Shown here one piece after another: positions 28,878 to 37,528 of a DNA stretch of 64,000 nt (its first letter is position 1; the number at the start of each line of letters is the position of its first letter). The notes below the pieces were generated by a model. That model ran no database searches. It saw only the letters and a program-made list of their open reading frames with translations, and had not been told where the DNA came from. A program made the position numbers and the translations under genes. The stretch is from an uncultured Verrucomicrobia subdivision 3 bacterium (GTDB taxonomy: Bacteria; Verrucomicrobiota; Verrucomicrobiia; Limisphaerales; UBA11358), in contig CAINLR010000176.1 of NCBI GenBank assembly GCA_903850425.1, positions 1 through 64,000 on the forward strand, read 5' to 3'.

Positions 28878-29192
28878 TCAAAAACTTTCCGGCAACGGCA
28901 CGTCCAGTAGCCAGAGCGCGGTGGCGGCCGTGTCGTATTGCACGACCGGCGCGGTGATGGTGAAATTCTTTTTCACGCCCTTGCCCCACGCGACCCATGG
29001 GATTTTGACATCGCTGGTTTCCGCTGAGCCATGCGTGCCGACGGTTTTCCCGTCCTTGTCCTTGATGTCATGCGATCCGTGGTCGGCGGTGAGGATGATC
29101 ACGCTGTTGCTCAAATCGGCGGCGGCGGACAAATCGCCGCATCCAAGCAGTCTGCCAACGAGCAATAGGCCGGATATTAATTTCAATCTCAT
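28878..29192 (-). pseudogene. alkaline phosphatase-superfamily remnant (internal deletion)
   Basis: A 104-residue frame in which a signal-peptide-like start (MRLKLISGLLLVGRLLGC) is joined directly to the last quarter of a type I phosphodiesterase/alkaline phosphatase domain. The surviving metal-site motif is ILTADHGSHD, followed by VGTHGSAETSDVKIPWVAWGKGV and DTAATALWLLDVPLPESF. The N-terminal metal site and nucleophile of this superfamily (usually more than 250 residues earlier) are missing. An in-frame internal deletion is the simplest explanation. It lies between pheS and the CotH gene on the same strand. Confidence 0.65.
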
Positions 29193-29239
29193 TTAGTGAA
29201 AAACCAATTGCCGAATGGAAGGCAATTTCAATCGCCAAA

Positions 29240-30244
29240 TCAAAACTGTTTCAAAAACCGCCCGTCGTTTTCGTAGAAGAGGCGGATGTCGTTGATGCCG
29301 TAGCGAAGCATGGCGATGCGTTCGATGCCGAAGCCGAACGCCCAGCCGGTCCAGACTTCGGGATCGTAGCCGACGGTCTCAAACACCTGCGGATGCACCA
29401 TGCCGCAGCCGGCGATCTCCAGCCAGTCCTTGCCCATCTTCTTCACGAGCGCGTTGGTGAAATCAATCTCGTAGCTCGGCTCGGTGTAGCTGAAATAATG
29501 CGGCCGGAAACGGATCTTCACGTCGTCACCCATGAGTTCGCGGAAAACAAACTCAACCGTGCCCTTGAGGTCGCCCACGGTGACGTTCTTGTCCACGTAA
29601 AGCCCTTCGATCTGGTGGAACGTGGGATTGTGCGTGGCGTCGGCGTTGTCGCGGCGATACACGCGGCCCGGCACGATGATGCGCACCGGCGGCGGCTGTT
29701 TTTCCATCACGCGGATTTGGACGGATGAAGTGTGCGTGCGGAGCAGGCGCTTGTCGGGCGTGTTGAGATAAAACGTGTCCTGCGAATCGCGCGCCGGATG
29801 GTCGGCGGGCGTGTTGAGCGCGTCGAAGCAATGATACTCGTCCTCGATTTCGGGTCCGTCCGCGACGGCGAAACCGATTTTGCGGAATGCGCGGACGATG
29901 TCGTCGGTGACTTGCGTGAGCGGATGCAGCTTGCCGAGCGCGCGGCGGCGTCCGGGCAAAGTGAAATCGGTCGGCTCTTTCGGGAGCGCGGCTTTCAATT
30001 CCAATTCCTCGCGGCGCGAAATGAGCGCGGCTTCGAGTTCCACCTTGGCGGCGTTGATGAGTTTGCCGGCGGCGGGCTTTTCCTCTTTCGAGAGCGTGCC
30101 GAGCTGTTTCATCAGCGCGGTGAACTTGCCGTTCGGCCCGATCCACGCGCCTTTGGTCTGCTCCAAAGCGGCCAAGTCAGGCGCGGCGGAGAGTTCCGTG
30201 AGCGCGGTTTGTTTGAGCGGTTCGATTTCGTTCAGGAAGGACAT
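29240..30244 (-). CDS. pheS: phenylalanine-tRNA ligase alpha subunit
   Basis: The catalytic subunit of phenylalanyl-tRNA synthetase. The 334-residue product starts at ATG 30244 (MSFLNEIEPLKQTAL); ten extra residues in the open frame come from a repeat. An N-terminal coiled-coil arm (about 1-90) is followed by the class II core: FTLPGRRRALGKLHPLTQ, motif 1/2 region (GPEIEDEYHCFDALNTPADHPARD and FHQIEGLYVD), and motif 3 (GWAFGFGIERIAMLRYGI) near the C-terminus. The start has no clear Shine-Dalgarno. It belongs with rplT and rpmI upstream, as in the widespread infC-rpmI-rplT-pheST cluster, but pheT has been displaced and infC is absent from the window. Confidence 0.95.
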   Translation of the reverse strand: MSFLNEIEPLKQTALTELSAAPDLAALEQTKGAWIGPNGKFTALMKQLGTLSKEEKPAAGKLINAAKVELEAALISRREELELKAALPKEPTDFTLPGRRRALGKLHPLTQVTDDIVRAFRKIGFAVADGPEIEDEYHCFDALNTPADHPARDSQDTFYLNTPDKRLLRTHTSSVQIRVMEKQPPPVRIIVPGRVYRRDNADATHNPTFHQIEGLYVDKNVTVGDLKGTVEFVFRELMGDDVKIRFRPHYFSYTEPSYEIDFTNALVKKMGKDWLEIAGCGMVHPQVFETVGYDPEVWTGWAFGFGIERIAMLRYGINDIRLFYENDGRFLKQF

Positions 30245-30262
30245 TTGAGAAGATTGTCGAGA

Positions 30263-30342
30263 TTCAAGTTTCAAGTTTCAAGTTTTCAGTTGCCACAAAC
30301 GAAAAATGGCGACTGTTGCCAGTCGCCACTTGAAACTTGAAA
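30263..30342. repeat. inverted repeat between rplT and pheS
   Basis: TTCAAGTTTCAAGTTTCAAG (30263-30282) is mirrored by ACTTGAAACTTGAAA (30328-30342). An inner hairpin GGCGACTG..CAGTCGCC lies at about 30308-30326. The element separates rplT from pheS and may act as an attenuator or RNA-stabilising hairpin as well as a dispersed repeat. Confidence 0.65.
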
Positions 30343-30353
30343 CGGAGAACTTT

Positions 30354-30737
30354 TTAAGCTTTGGCCAGCGTGGCGCCGGGCTTGGCTTTCAAAGCGTTCC
30401 GAGCGAGCGTCACCAGTTCGCCAAACGCGGCGGCATCGGTCGCGGCGAGATCGGCGATGACCTTGCGGTCGAGCGCGCATTTCGCCGCTTTCAAGCCTTC
30501 CATGAAACGGCTGTAGGTGATGCCGGCGGCGCGGGCTCCGGCGTTGATGCGAATCTGCCAGAGATAGCGGTAGGTGCGCTTCTTGGTCTTGCGATCGCGA
30601 TACGCGTATTGGCGGCCGTGGTCAACGGCGTCGGACGCGTAGCGGTAAAGTTTGGAACGTTTGAGACGGAAGCCTTTGGCCGCCGTCAACATCCGTTTGC
30701 GACGTTTGCGGGAAGCAGGAGAGTTGGTGACACGCAT
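30354..30737 (-). CDS. rplT: 50S ribosomal protein L20
   Basis: A large-subunit assembly protein that binds 23S rRNA. The 127-residue sequence starts MRVTNSPASRKRRKRMLTAA and contains the L20 core KGFRLKRSKLYRYASDAV, YRDRKTKKRTYRYLWQIRINAGAR and YSRFMEGLKAA. The C-terminus is a few residues longer than usual. rpmI lies 23 bp upstream on the same strand, the standard order. In other bacteria L20 represses its own operon through a leader structure; none is evident here. Confidence 0.97.
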   Translation of the reverse strand: MRVTNSPASRKRRKRMLTAAKGFRLKRSKLYRYASDAVDHGRQYAYRDRKTKKRTYRYLWQIRINAGARAAGITYSRFMEGLKAAKCALDRKVIADLAATDAAAFGELVTLARNALKAKPGATLAKA

Positions 30738-30760
30738 GGTTCGTTAAATGTAAAAAGGGT

Positions 30761-30970
30761 TTAGTGGCTGAAGGGCAAGCTCTGGGTGATACGGTAGGTA
30801 TCGGTCTTGTCCACCTGCACGGATTTGCCCAAGCTGCGGAGGCGCTTGGAATTTTTGGTTTGAGCCAGATGGCGGCGGCCGGCGCGTGAGCGCATGACCT
30901 TGCCGGTGCCGGTGATCTTGAACCGTTTCGAGACGGACTTCTTCGTTTTGATGCCTTTTGGACGTCGCAT
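30761..30970 (-). CDS. rpmI: 50S ribosomal protein L35
   Basis: A small basic ribosomal protein of 69 residues. The start at ATG 30970 gives MRRPKGIKTKKSVSKRFKIT, matching the L35 N-terminus, followed by GTGKVMRSRAGRRHLAQTKNSKRLR. The longer frame to 31027 adds non-homologous residues. It is first in the rpmI-rplT-pheS unit and is divergent from hrpB. The roughly 176 bp between 30970 and 31147 should hold both promoters. Confidence 0.96.
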   Translation of the reverse strand: MRRPKGIKTKKSVSKRFKITGTGKVMRSRAGRRHLAQTKNSKRLRSLGKSVQVDKTDTYRITQSLPFSH

Positions 30971-31146
30971 AAATCTATTCGTTGTAAAAAGAGTGCGGAA
31001 TATACGCACCCGATGGATATGGAGCAAGCTTGATTTTTGAAAACTTATGGGACTCTGCCTGGCTGCGCAGGCGGCACGAAATGATTTTGGCCCGCGAAAC
31101 CTTTTGTTTTTCTCCCGGCGTCGGAACCTGTAACTTGCGCCTGCCC

Positions 31147-33765
31147 ATGAACGACCCCCTGCCCATTTATGAAATCGAGCACGACATTATCGCGCGCCTG
31201 CAACGCGACAAGCGGCTGATCTTGTCGGCGCCCACCGGCTCCGGCAAGTCCACGCAGGTGCCGCAGATGCTGTTGAAACATGGCTTGCTCGGCCATGGTC
31301 AGGTGGTCGTGCTGCAACCGCGTCGGCTAGCCGCGCGTCTGCTCGCCGCGCGCGTTGCGCAGGAACTCGGCGTCAAACTCGGCGACGAGGTCGGTTATCA
31401 AATCCGCTTCGAGAACGTCACGTCGGCCAAAACCAAAATCCGCTTCGTGACCGAAGGTGTGCTACTGCGGCAGATGATTAATGATCCGCAGTTGCGCGGC
31501 GTGTCGGCGATTCTGTTCGACGAATTTCACGAGCGGCATCTCTACGGCGACATCACGCTGGCGCAAACGCTGGATCAGCAGGAGCAGCATCGGCCTGACC
31601 TGATGCTCGCGGTGATGTCGGCCACCTTGAACGCGGGGGAACTCGAAAATTATCTCTCCGAACGTCGGAGCCGAGGTGACGAGGCGCATGCTAAAACGGA
31701 ACAAGCTGAGAGACTCCTCACGTCGTCTGCTACGAATCAATTTCGCTGCTCCGTGCTCGCGTCGGAAGGTCGCATGTTTCCAGTGGAGATGGAATACGCC
31801 ACGGTGCCTGCTTACAGCGACAAACGTCCGGTTTGGGAACAGGCGGCAGACGCGTTCGGTCAATACGTTCATGGCGGCGGCGAGGGCGATGTGCTCGTTT
31901 TCATGCCGGGTGGATTTGAAATTGCCCAAACCATCGAAGCCATCCGCCGCACGAGCGAGGCGAAGGGATTTATTTTGTTGCCGCTCCATGGTGAACTGCC
32001 GCCGCGCGATCAGGACGCGGCGGTGGCGCGCTACGACAAGCGCAAAGTGGTGGTCGCCACGAACGTCGCGGAAACGTCGCTCACCATTGATGGCGTGCGA
32101 CTCGTGATTGATTCCGGCCTCGCACGCGTGGCGCGCTACGATGCGAACCGCGGCATCAACACGCTGTTGATTGACAAAATTTCCCAGTCCAGCGCCGACC
32201 AGCGCGCGGGCCGCGCAGGCCGAACGGCTCCGGGCGTCTGCATGAGATTGTGGTCGCGCGAGGAACACGCTCATCGTGCCGTGCAGGAGGTGCCCGAGAT
32301 CAAGCGGCTCGATTTGTCCGAAGTCGTGCTGACTCTGAAAGCTTCGGGCGTGGAGGATTTGCGAACGTTCCGCTGGCTGGAAAAGCCGGATGAGATTTCG
32401 CTGACGCACGCGGAGGAACTTCTGGCGGATCTGGGCGCGATTCGCGACCACAAAATCACCGCCATTGGTCGCCAGATGCTGGCGTTTCCATTGCACCCGC
32501 GATATGCGCGGATGCTGCTCGCAGCGCAGGAATACGGCTGTGTGCATCAGGCGTGTCTCGTCGCCGCGCTCACGCAGGGACGCGATTTGCTGCTGCGCAA
32601 TTGCGGCAAGGAAGTGGATTCCGCGCGCGAAGATTTGCTGGGTGAGAAGGCGAGTTCCGACTTCTGGGTTTTGATGCGCGCGTGGAGTTATGCGTTCAAC
32701 AACCAGTTCCGCTTGGACGCTTGTCGCAAGTTGGGCATTCACTCCGTCACCGCCAAACAAGTCGGGCCGCTCTTCGATCAATTTCTCCGCATCGCCAAAG
32801 ACGAGGGACTCGACACGCGGCCTCACGAGGTGAAAGACGAGGCGTTGCAGAAGTGTATTCTCATCGGCTTCAGCGACCGCGTGGCGCGGCGGCTGGATCA
32901 AGGGACGTTGCGCTGCGAGCTGGTGCATGGCCGGCGCGGTGTGCTGGCACGCGAGAGCGTGGTGCATCACAGCCCGCTCTTCGTGGCGGCGGAAATCCGC
33001 GAGATCGAAGGCCGCGACCGCGAGGTGACCACCATCCTCTCGCTCGGCACGGCGATCGAAGCCGACTGGCTGCGCGAAGTTTTCCCCGACGACATCAAGA
33101 GCGATTTGCACGTCGAATTCGATGCGCAGCAGAAACGTGTTTTGGCCGCCGAGAGGTTGCGCTTCCGCGATCTGGCGCTGGCGGCCAAACGCGTTGATCC
33201 GCCGCCTGCCGATGCGGCGGCCCGCCTGCTGGCGAATGAAATTTTAGCGGGACGCCTGCTCTTGCCGAATTGGGATCATCACGTCGAGCAATGGCTGGCG
33301 CGGCTGAATCTGCTCTGTCAGCAGTGCGCTGATTTGCAGTTGCCCGCCATCACGGACGACGACAAGCAAGCCATCATCGAGCAGTTGTGTCATGGCGCAA
33401 TCAGCTACAAAGACATCAAGGAGCGTGAGGTAAAGCCGGTCGTGATGTCGTGGCTCTCGCACCCGCAGCGCGAATTGCTGGACAAGCACGCGCCGGAGCG
33501 GCTCACGCTGCCGAACGGCCGCACGCCGAAAGTGAATTATGAAAACGGCAAGTCGCCTTTCATCTCGCTGCGCATCCAGGAACTTTACGACGTGAACCAG
33601 ACGCCGAAAGTGGCGCTGGGCCGCGTGCCGGTGACGGTTCATATTCTCACGCCGGGCATGAAGCCGATCCAAGTGACGCAGGACTTGGCGAGCTTCTGGC
33701 GCGAGCAGTATCCCAAAATCAAATCCGAGTTGGCGCGGAAGTATCCGAAACATTTATGGCGGTGA
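31147..33765 (+). CDS. hrpB: ATP-dependent helicase HrpB
   Basis: A DEAH/RHA-type superfamily 2 RNA helicase, 872 residues from ATG 31147 (MNDPLPIYEIEHDI). Motifs in order: Walker A APTGSGKST (28-36), motif Ia LQPRRLAAR, a DEFH box in place of DEAH (125-128), SAT (motif III), then FMPGG, ATNVAETSLTIDGV and QRAGRAGR. The C-terminal HrpB domain is present (MSWLSHPQRELLDKHAPERLTLPNGR...FISLRIQELYDV). A 24-codon segment (31663-31734, residues 173-196) is flanked by inverted repeats and interrupts the core just after motif III; it looks like a repeat insertion. Upstream ATGs in the longer frame are unlikely. It is divergent from rpmI. Confidence 0.92.
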   Translation: MNDPLPIYEIEHDIIARLQRDKRLILSAPTGSGKSTQVPQMLLKHGLLGHGQVVVLQPRRLAARLLAARVAQELGVKLGDEVGYQIRFENVTSAKTKIRFVTEGVLLRQMINDPQLRGVSAILFDEFHERHLYGDITLAQTLDQQEQHRPDLMLAVMSATLNAGELENYLSERRSRGDEAHAKTEQAERLLTSSATNQFRCSVLASEGRMFPVEMEYATVPAYSDKRPVWEQAADAFGQYVHGGGEGDVLVFMPGGFEIAQTIEAIRRTSEAKGFILLPLHGELPPRDQDAAVARYDKRKVVVATNVAETSLTIDGVRLVIDSGLARVARYDANRGINTLLIDKISQSSADQRAGRAGRTAPGVCMRLWSREEHAHRAVQEVPEIKRLDLSEVVLTLKASGVEDLRTFRWLEKPDEISLTHAEELLADLGAIRDHKITAIGRQMLAFPLHPRYARMLLAAQEYGCVHQACLVAALTQGRDLLLRNCGKEVDSAREDLLGEKASSDFWVLMRAWSYAFNNQFRLDACRKLGIHSVTAKQVGPLFDQFLRIAKDEGLDTRPHEVKDEALQKCILIGFSDRVARRLDQGTLRCELVHGRRGVLARESVVHHSPLFVAAEIREIEGRDREVTTILSLGTAIEADWLREVFPDDIKSDLHVEFDAQQKRVLAAERLRFRDLALAAKRVDPPPADAAARLLANEILAGRLLLPNWDHHVEQWLARLNLLCQQCADLQLPAITDDDKQAIIEQLCHGAISYKDIKEREVKPVVMSWLSHPQRELLDKHAPERLTLPNGRTPKVNYENGKSPFISLRIQELYDVNQTPKVALGRVPVTVHILTPGMKPIQVTQDLASFWREQYPKIKSELARKYPKHLWR
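31663..31734. repeat. REP-like element inserted in frame within hrpB
   Basis: A 72-bp element. The first arm CGTCGGAGCCGAGGTGACGA and the last arm CTCCTCACGTCGTCTGCTAC plus G are inverse at 16 of 21 positions. It adds exactly 24 codons (beginning RRSRGDEA and ending TSSAT). Confidence 0.6.
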
Positions 33766-33855
33766 CGACCGCATCGCCCAACTGACAACCGCTTGCTTGT
33801 CGAGCCGGACAGAGTAAGCTGGCCTTGCTTTTCGGAACATAAAACTAATTGCATT

Positions 33856-35661
33856 ATGAAACTCAGCCTGAAGAAAATATCCGTGATGATGACGGCAATG
33901 TGGTTTGGCGTTGGCGGCGGATGGGCACTTGAGACCCCGACACTTTCGGTGACCCCGTCGGTTGTCGGGAATACCTACAACGGGTTCATCACTTTGAACA
34001 TCACCGGCCTGGCCGTCGGTGAAAAAGTCACCGTGCAAAAGCACCTGGATTTGAACGGCAACGGTTCGATTGACGCCGGCGAGCCGATGATGGACGCCTT
34101 CAAAATCGCCGACGGCGGGGCAATGATCATTGGCGGCATCACCAACCTCAACGTCCCGTTCGATAGCAATGCCGCCACCGGGGCGATCACCACCACGCTC
34201 GTGTTTGCGCCGCCGATTGTGCTGGAGAATATCGTCGGGCAACAAATCTTTAAGCTCGTCAGCACGAACGGCAGTTTTGCGCCGGTGACCGCTTCTTTGC
34301 TGGTGACCAACGCCGCCACTGGCCAGGCGTTGAGCGGCACGGTTTACAGCAACGGCGTCGCGCCGCTGCCCAATGCCGTCGTCGTGGTGTTGCCGCCGAA
34401 TGGCAACGGTTACGTCGGCGCAGTGGTGGCGGACAGCACTGGCCATTACCGGATCAATGTCAATCCAGGCACTTATCAATTGCTGGCCACCCTGCCCAAC
34501 TTTTTTATTGATCAAGACCTCGCGGCGCAGGTGACCTTGACCAATGGCATGTCCGCTACGAACGACTTGTCGCTGACCAATGGCACGGTCACGATTTCCG
34601 GCGCGATTTATGACCCGGCGAACAGCAACGGGATCGGCGGACTGATGTATCAACTCGAATCCGGCAGTCTGTTTGGCGTCGGGTTCACCGACGCGAACGG
34701 CAATTACGCCGCCGCCGTCGCGCCGGGCTACTGGAAAGTCAAACCGAACAAGGAACGCCTCCCGCGCCGCGCTTATGTCGTTCCCCAAAAAGACTTCCAG
34801 GTGAACGCCACCGTCGGCGATGTGACTAATGCCAACATTGCCCTCAACAAGGGCAATGCCCTGTTCTATGGCCGCATCACGGATGTTGCCAACGCGCCCT
34901 TTGCCGGCATCGAGTTCGACGGCAGTGATACGAACAGTCTTTATGACGCCAAGGGTTACTCGGACGCCAATGGGAATTTTACCGTCTCTGTGTTCGGAGA
35001 CACCAATCTCCTGTCCCCCACCAACATCTGGAATTGCAACCCGTTCTCGGAGGCCAACACCGCGCTCGCCAACCACATTCTGAACGGTGCTAACAACACC
35101 AACGTCCTGGTCGGCCAGGCCATCCTGCAAAATTTCACCGCCCTCCCCATCACCGCCCAGATCTCCGGCCGGGTCCAGGACAACTTTGGAAACCCGGTGG
35201 CGGGCGTCTCGCTCTATGCCGGCCAAATGATCGGCTATGATAATTTCTTTTCCTTGAATGGGCGGACGGACAATTCCGGCGACTACACCCTGGGCGTAGG
35301 CACCGGCGCCTGGCTGGTTGATTTCAGCTTTGGGGACAACCACGATCTGGCGCATCAGGGACTGGTGGATTTGTTCGGGCCTTACAATGTGGCCATCCCG
35401 CCAACCAACGCCATGCTCAATCTCACCGTTTATCCCGCCGGCACCCCGCGCCTCAGCCAGCCGGCGCGGATTTCGCCCACGCAATTCGGTTTTGACGTGA
35501 TTGGCTCCGTAAATGTCAATTACTCCGTGCAAGTCTCGACCAACCTCGCCGGCACCAACTGGGCGAACCTCGTGACCTTCCAGCTCTCGTCCAATAATTT
35601 CCCCATCGTGGACAACCAGGCCACGAACAGCCCGCGCTTTTACCGACTCTTGAAAAACTAG
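33856..35661 (+). CDS. secreted carboxypeptidase-regulatory-like domain protein
   Basis: A 601-residue exported protein starting at ATG 33856 (MKLSLKKISVMMTAMWF). The signal peptide ends near GGGWA (about residue 24). After a beta-rich N-terminal domain with an LDLNGNGSIDAGEP calcium-like turn come four or five carboxypeptidase D regulatory-like (transthyretin-type) modules. These are recognisable as 'LSGTVYSNGVAPLPNAVVVV...GHYRINVNPGTYQLLA' and 'ISGRVQDNFGNPVAGVSLYAG...GDYTLGV'. The C-terminal module reads VQVSTNLAGTNWANL and ends SPRFYRLLKN, the tail shared with other secreted proteins here. No catalytic domain is seen; a surface or matrix role is likely. Confidence 0.82.
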   Translation: MKLSLKKISVMMTAMWFGVGGGWALETPTLSVTPSVVGNTYNGFITLNITGLAVGEKVTVQKHLDLNGNGSIDAGEPMMDAFKIADGGAMIIGGITNLNVPFDSNAATGAITTTLVFAPPIVLENIVGQQIFKLVSTNGSFAPVTASLLVTNAATGQALSGTVYSNGVAPLPNAVVVVLPPNGNGYVGAVVADSTGHYRINVNPGTYQLLATLPNFFIDQDLAAQVTLTNGMSATNDLSLTNGTVTISGAIYDPANSNGIGGLMYQLESGSLFGVGFTDANGNYAAAVAPGYWKVKPNKERLPRRAYVVPQKDFQVNATVGDVTNANIALNKGNALFYGRITDVANAPFAGIEFDGSDTNSLYDAKGYSDANGNFTVSVFGDTNLLSPTNIWNCNPFSEANTALANHILNGANNTNVLVGQAILQNFTALPITAQISGRVQDNFGNPVAGVSLYAGQMIGYDNFFSLNGRTDNSGDYTLGVGTGAWLVDFSFGDNHDLAHQGLVDLFGPYNVAIPPTNAMLNLTVYPAGTPRLSQPARISPTQFGFDVIGSVNVNYSVQVSTNLAGTNWANLVTFQLSSNNFPIVDNQATNSPRFYRLLKN

Positions 35662-35778
35662 GCAGACCCTGCATGCTAGCGCCGCGTGATGCTGGCGGTT
35701 CGCTGCACTTTTAAGAGTGAGTTTTTCACGCGCTGGCTTTCCGTTGGCGGCGCGGCGGTTACGTCCTATCATTCCAGG

Positions 35779-36285
35779 ATGAACGACTCCATTGACCACC
35801 TCTGTCCGCAGTGCGGCTTGTGCTGCGACAGCACGCTGTTCGCCGACGTGGAACTGCGCGCCGGTGACGACCCAAAGCGATTGAAGAAACTGGGATTGAC
35901 GATTCTGAAAAAAACGCCGGCGAAACTGGCATTCAATCAGTCATGCGCGTGCTTCGATGGCAAGCTGTGCGGGATCTACGCCGACCGGCCGAAGCGCTGT
36001 CGCTTGTTCGAGTGCGGCTTGCTGAAGAAAGTTGAAGCCGGTGAACTGACGGCAAGCGCCGCTTTGAGAAAGATTTCTGCGGCCAAACAGCAGGCGGACA
36101 AAGTGCGGACGTTGCTGCGTTCGCTGGGCCAGGCAGACGAGCGGATGGCGTTGACGCATCGTTACACAGCAGTGATGAATGAGCCGCTGGATTTTTCCGA
36201 CGAGGACGGGGGCGAGCAGCGGGGCGAATTGATGCTGGCCGTGAATGATCTGATGACGCGGCTGCAACGGGATTTTCTGCGGTAG
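35779..36285 (+). CDS. YkgJ-family cysteine cluster protein
   Basis: A 168-residue cytoplasmic protein with a metal-binding Cys cluster of the YkgJ type: CPQCGLCCDSTLF near the N-terminus, CACFDGKLCGIYADRPKRCRLFECG in the middle. These match the family's putative zinc- or iron-sulfur-chelating pattern. The C-terminal half is helical. The start at ATG 35779 removes 31 unlikely residues of the longer frame. The molecular role of the family is not known. Confidence 0.85.
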   Translation: MNDSIDHLCPQCGLCCDSTLFADVELRAGDDPKRLKKLGLTILKKTPAKLAFNQSCACFDGKLCGIYADRPKRCRLFECGLLKKVEAGELTASAALRKISAAKQQADKVRTLLRSLGQADERMALTHRYTAVMNEPLDFSDEDGGEQRGELMLAVNDLMTRLQRDFLR

Positions 36286-36387
36286 CACTCGACCTCCTCA
36301 GATCTGAGGCGTCGCCCAAAAGGTGCCGTTGGTGCTGATGAGATTTTTATCGAAGCGGAATCGTGCCTTCATTAAGCTTGAGCCATC

Positions 36388-37377
36388 ATGTATGCACCCG
36401 CTGCCACCCGCTACGATTCACCCCAATTTTACCGCCGCTGCGGCCGCTCGGGCGTCCGCCTGCCGCTGATTTCGCTCGGCCTCTGGCACAATTTCGGCGC
36501 GCAGGATTCTTACGAGAACGCGCGAGCCATCGCGTGCCGCGCGTTCGACTTGGGCATCACCCATTTCGATCTGGCGAACAACTACGGTCCGCCGGACGGT
36601 TCCGCCGAGGAAACCTTTGGTCGCATCCTCCGTGACGATCTGGCGAAGTGGCGCGATGAAATGATCATCTCCACCAAGGCGGGTTACTACATGTGGCCCG
36701 GGCCATATGGCGAATGGGGTTCGCGCAAATATCTGTTGTCTTCGCTTGACCAATCGCTGAAGCGCATGGGCTTGCCGTATGTGGATATTTTCTATTCGCA
36801 CCGGCCTGATCCTGACACGCCGCTGGAGGAAACCATGGGCGCGTTGGCGCAGGCCGTCCGCAGCGGCAAGGCGCTTTATGCCGGTCTGTCCAATTACAAA
36901 CCGGCCGAGACCGTGCAGGCCGCGAAGATCCTGCGCGACCTCGGCACGCCGTGCCTCATCCACCAACCGCGTTACAGCATGTTGGATCGCTGGGTGGAGC
37001 CGCAGTTGCTCGCCACGCTGGAGGCCGAAGGCATTGGTAGCATCGTGTTCTCGCCGCTTGCCAAAGGTGTGTTGACCGACCGCTATTTCAAAGGCATTCC
37101 TGCCGATTCGCGCGCGGGTCACGATCCCCGATTTTTGCGTCCGGCTGACATCACCGACGCCGTGCTGGCGAAAACTCGAAAGCTGAACGACCTCGCGCAG
37201 TCCCGCGGCCAGACGCTTGCGCAGATGGCGCTGGCGTGGGTGTTGCGGCACCCGATGGTCACGAGCGCGCTCATCGGTGCCAGCCGCGTGAGCCAGGTGG
37301 ATGACTGCGCGGGCGCGACCAAGAATCTGAATTTCACCGATGACGAGCTGGCGCGCATCGAGCAGATTTTGGCGTAG
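36388..37377 (+). CDS. gpr: L-glyceraldehyde 3-phosphate reductase (aldo-keto reductase)
   Basis: A member of the AKR14/YghZ group, 329 residues, that reduces L-glyceraldehyde 3-phosphate and methylglyoxal with NADPH. It aligns by eye with E. coli YghZ throughout: SLGLWHNFG, FDLGITHFDLANNYGPP, STKAGYYMWPGPYG, GSRKYLLSSLDQSLKRMGL, FYSHRPDPDTP, and ALIGASR near the C-terminus. The AKR tetrad is D61, Y66, K97 and H138. The likely role is detoxification. The C-terminus is slightly shorter than in E. coli. It appears to be monocistronic. Confidence 0.93.
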   Translation: MYAPAATRYDSPQFYRRCGRSGVRLPLISLGLWHNFGAQDSYENARAIACRAFDLGITHFDLANNYGPPDGSAEETFGRILRDDLAKWRDEMIISTKAGYYMWPGPYGEWGSRKYLLSSLDQSLKRMGLPYVDIFYSHRPDPDTPLEETMGALAQAVRSGKALYAGLSNYKPAETVQAAKILRDLGTPCLIHQPRYSMLDRWVEPQLLATLEAEGIGSIVFSPLAKGVLTDRYFKGIPADSRAGHDPRFLRPADITDAVLAKTRKLNDLAQSRGQTLAQMALAWVLRHPMVTSALIGASRVSQVDDCAGATKNLNFTDDELARIEQILA

Positions 37378-37528
37378 TCTTGGTTGAGGCGACGTTGGAA
37401 ACTCGCGGCGGAGATCGCGCGCATGCGCGCCCAGTTCGACGTGGAGCGCTGAGGTGTGCCTGGCACACAACAAACTGGATTTTTTGGTCCGATCGGTTAA
37501 GCTCGCGCGGCTTCGTAATAATGCGCCA

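Noticed and set aside
31462-33111. 549-residue minus-strand open frame
   Set aside because: It is a shadow of hrpB, whose motifs are intact.
33754-35799. 681-residue minus-strand open frame
   Set aside because: It is antisense to the secreted regulatory-like protein, which has a signal peptide, clear domains and a shared tail.
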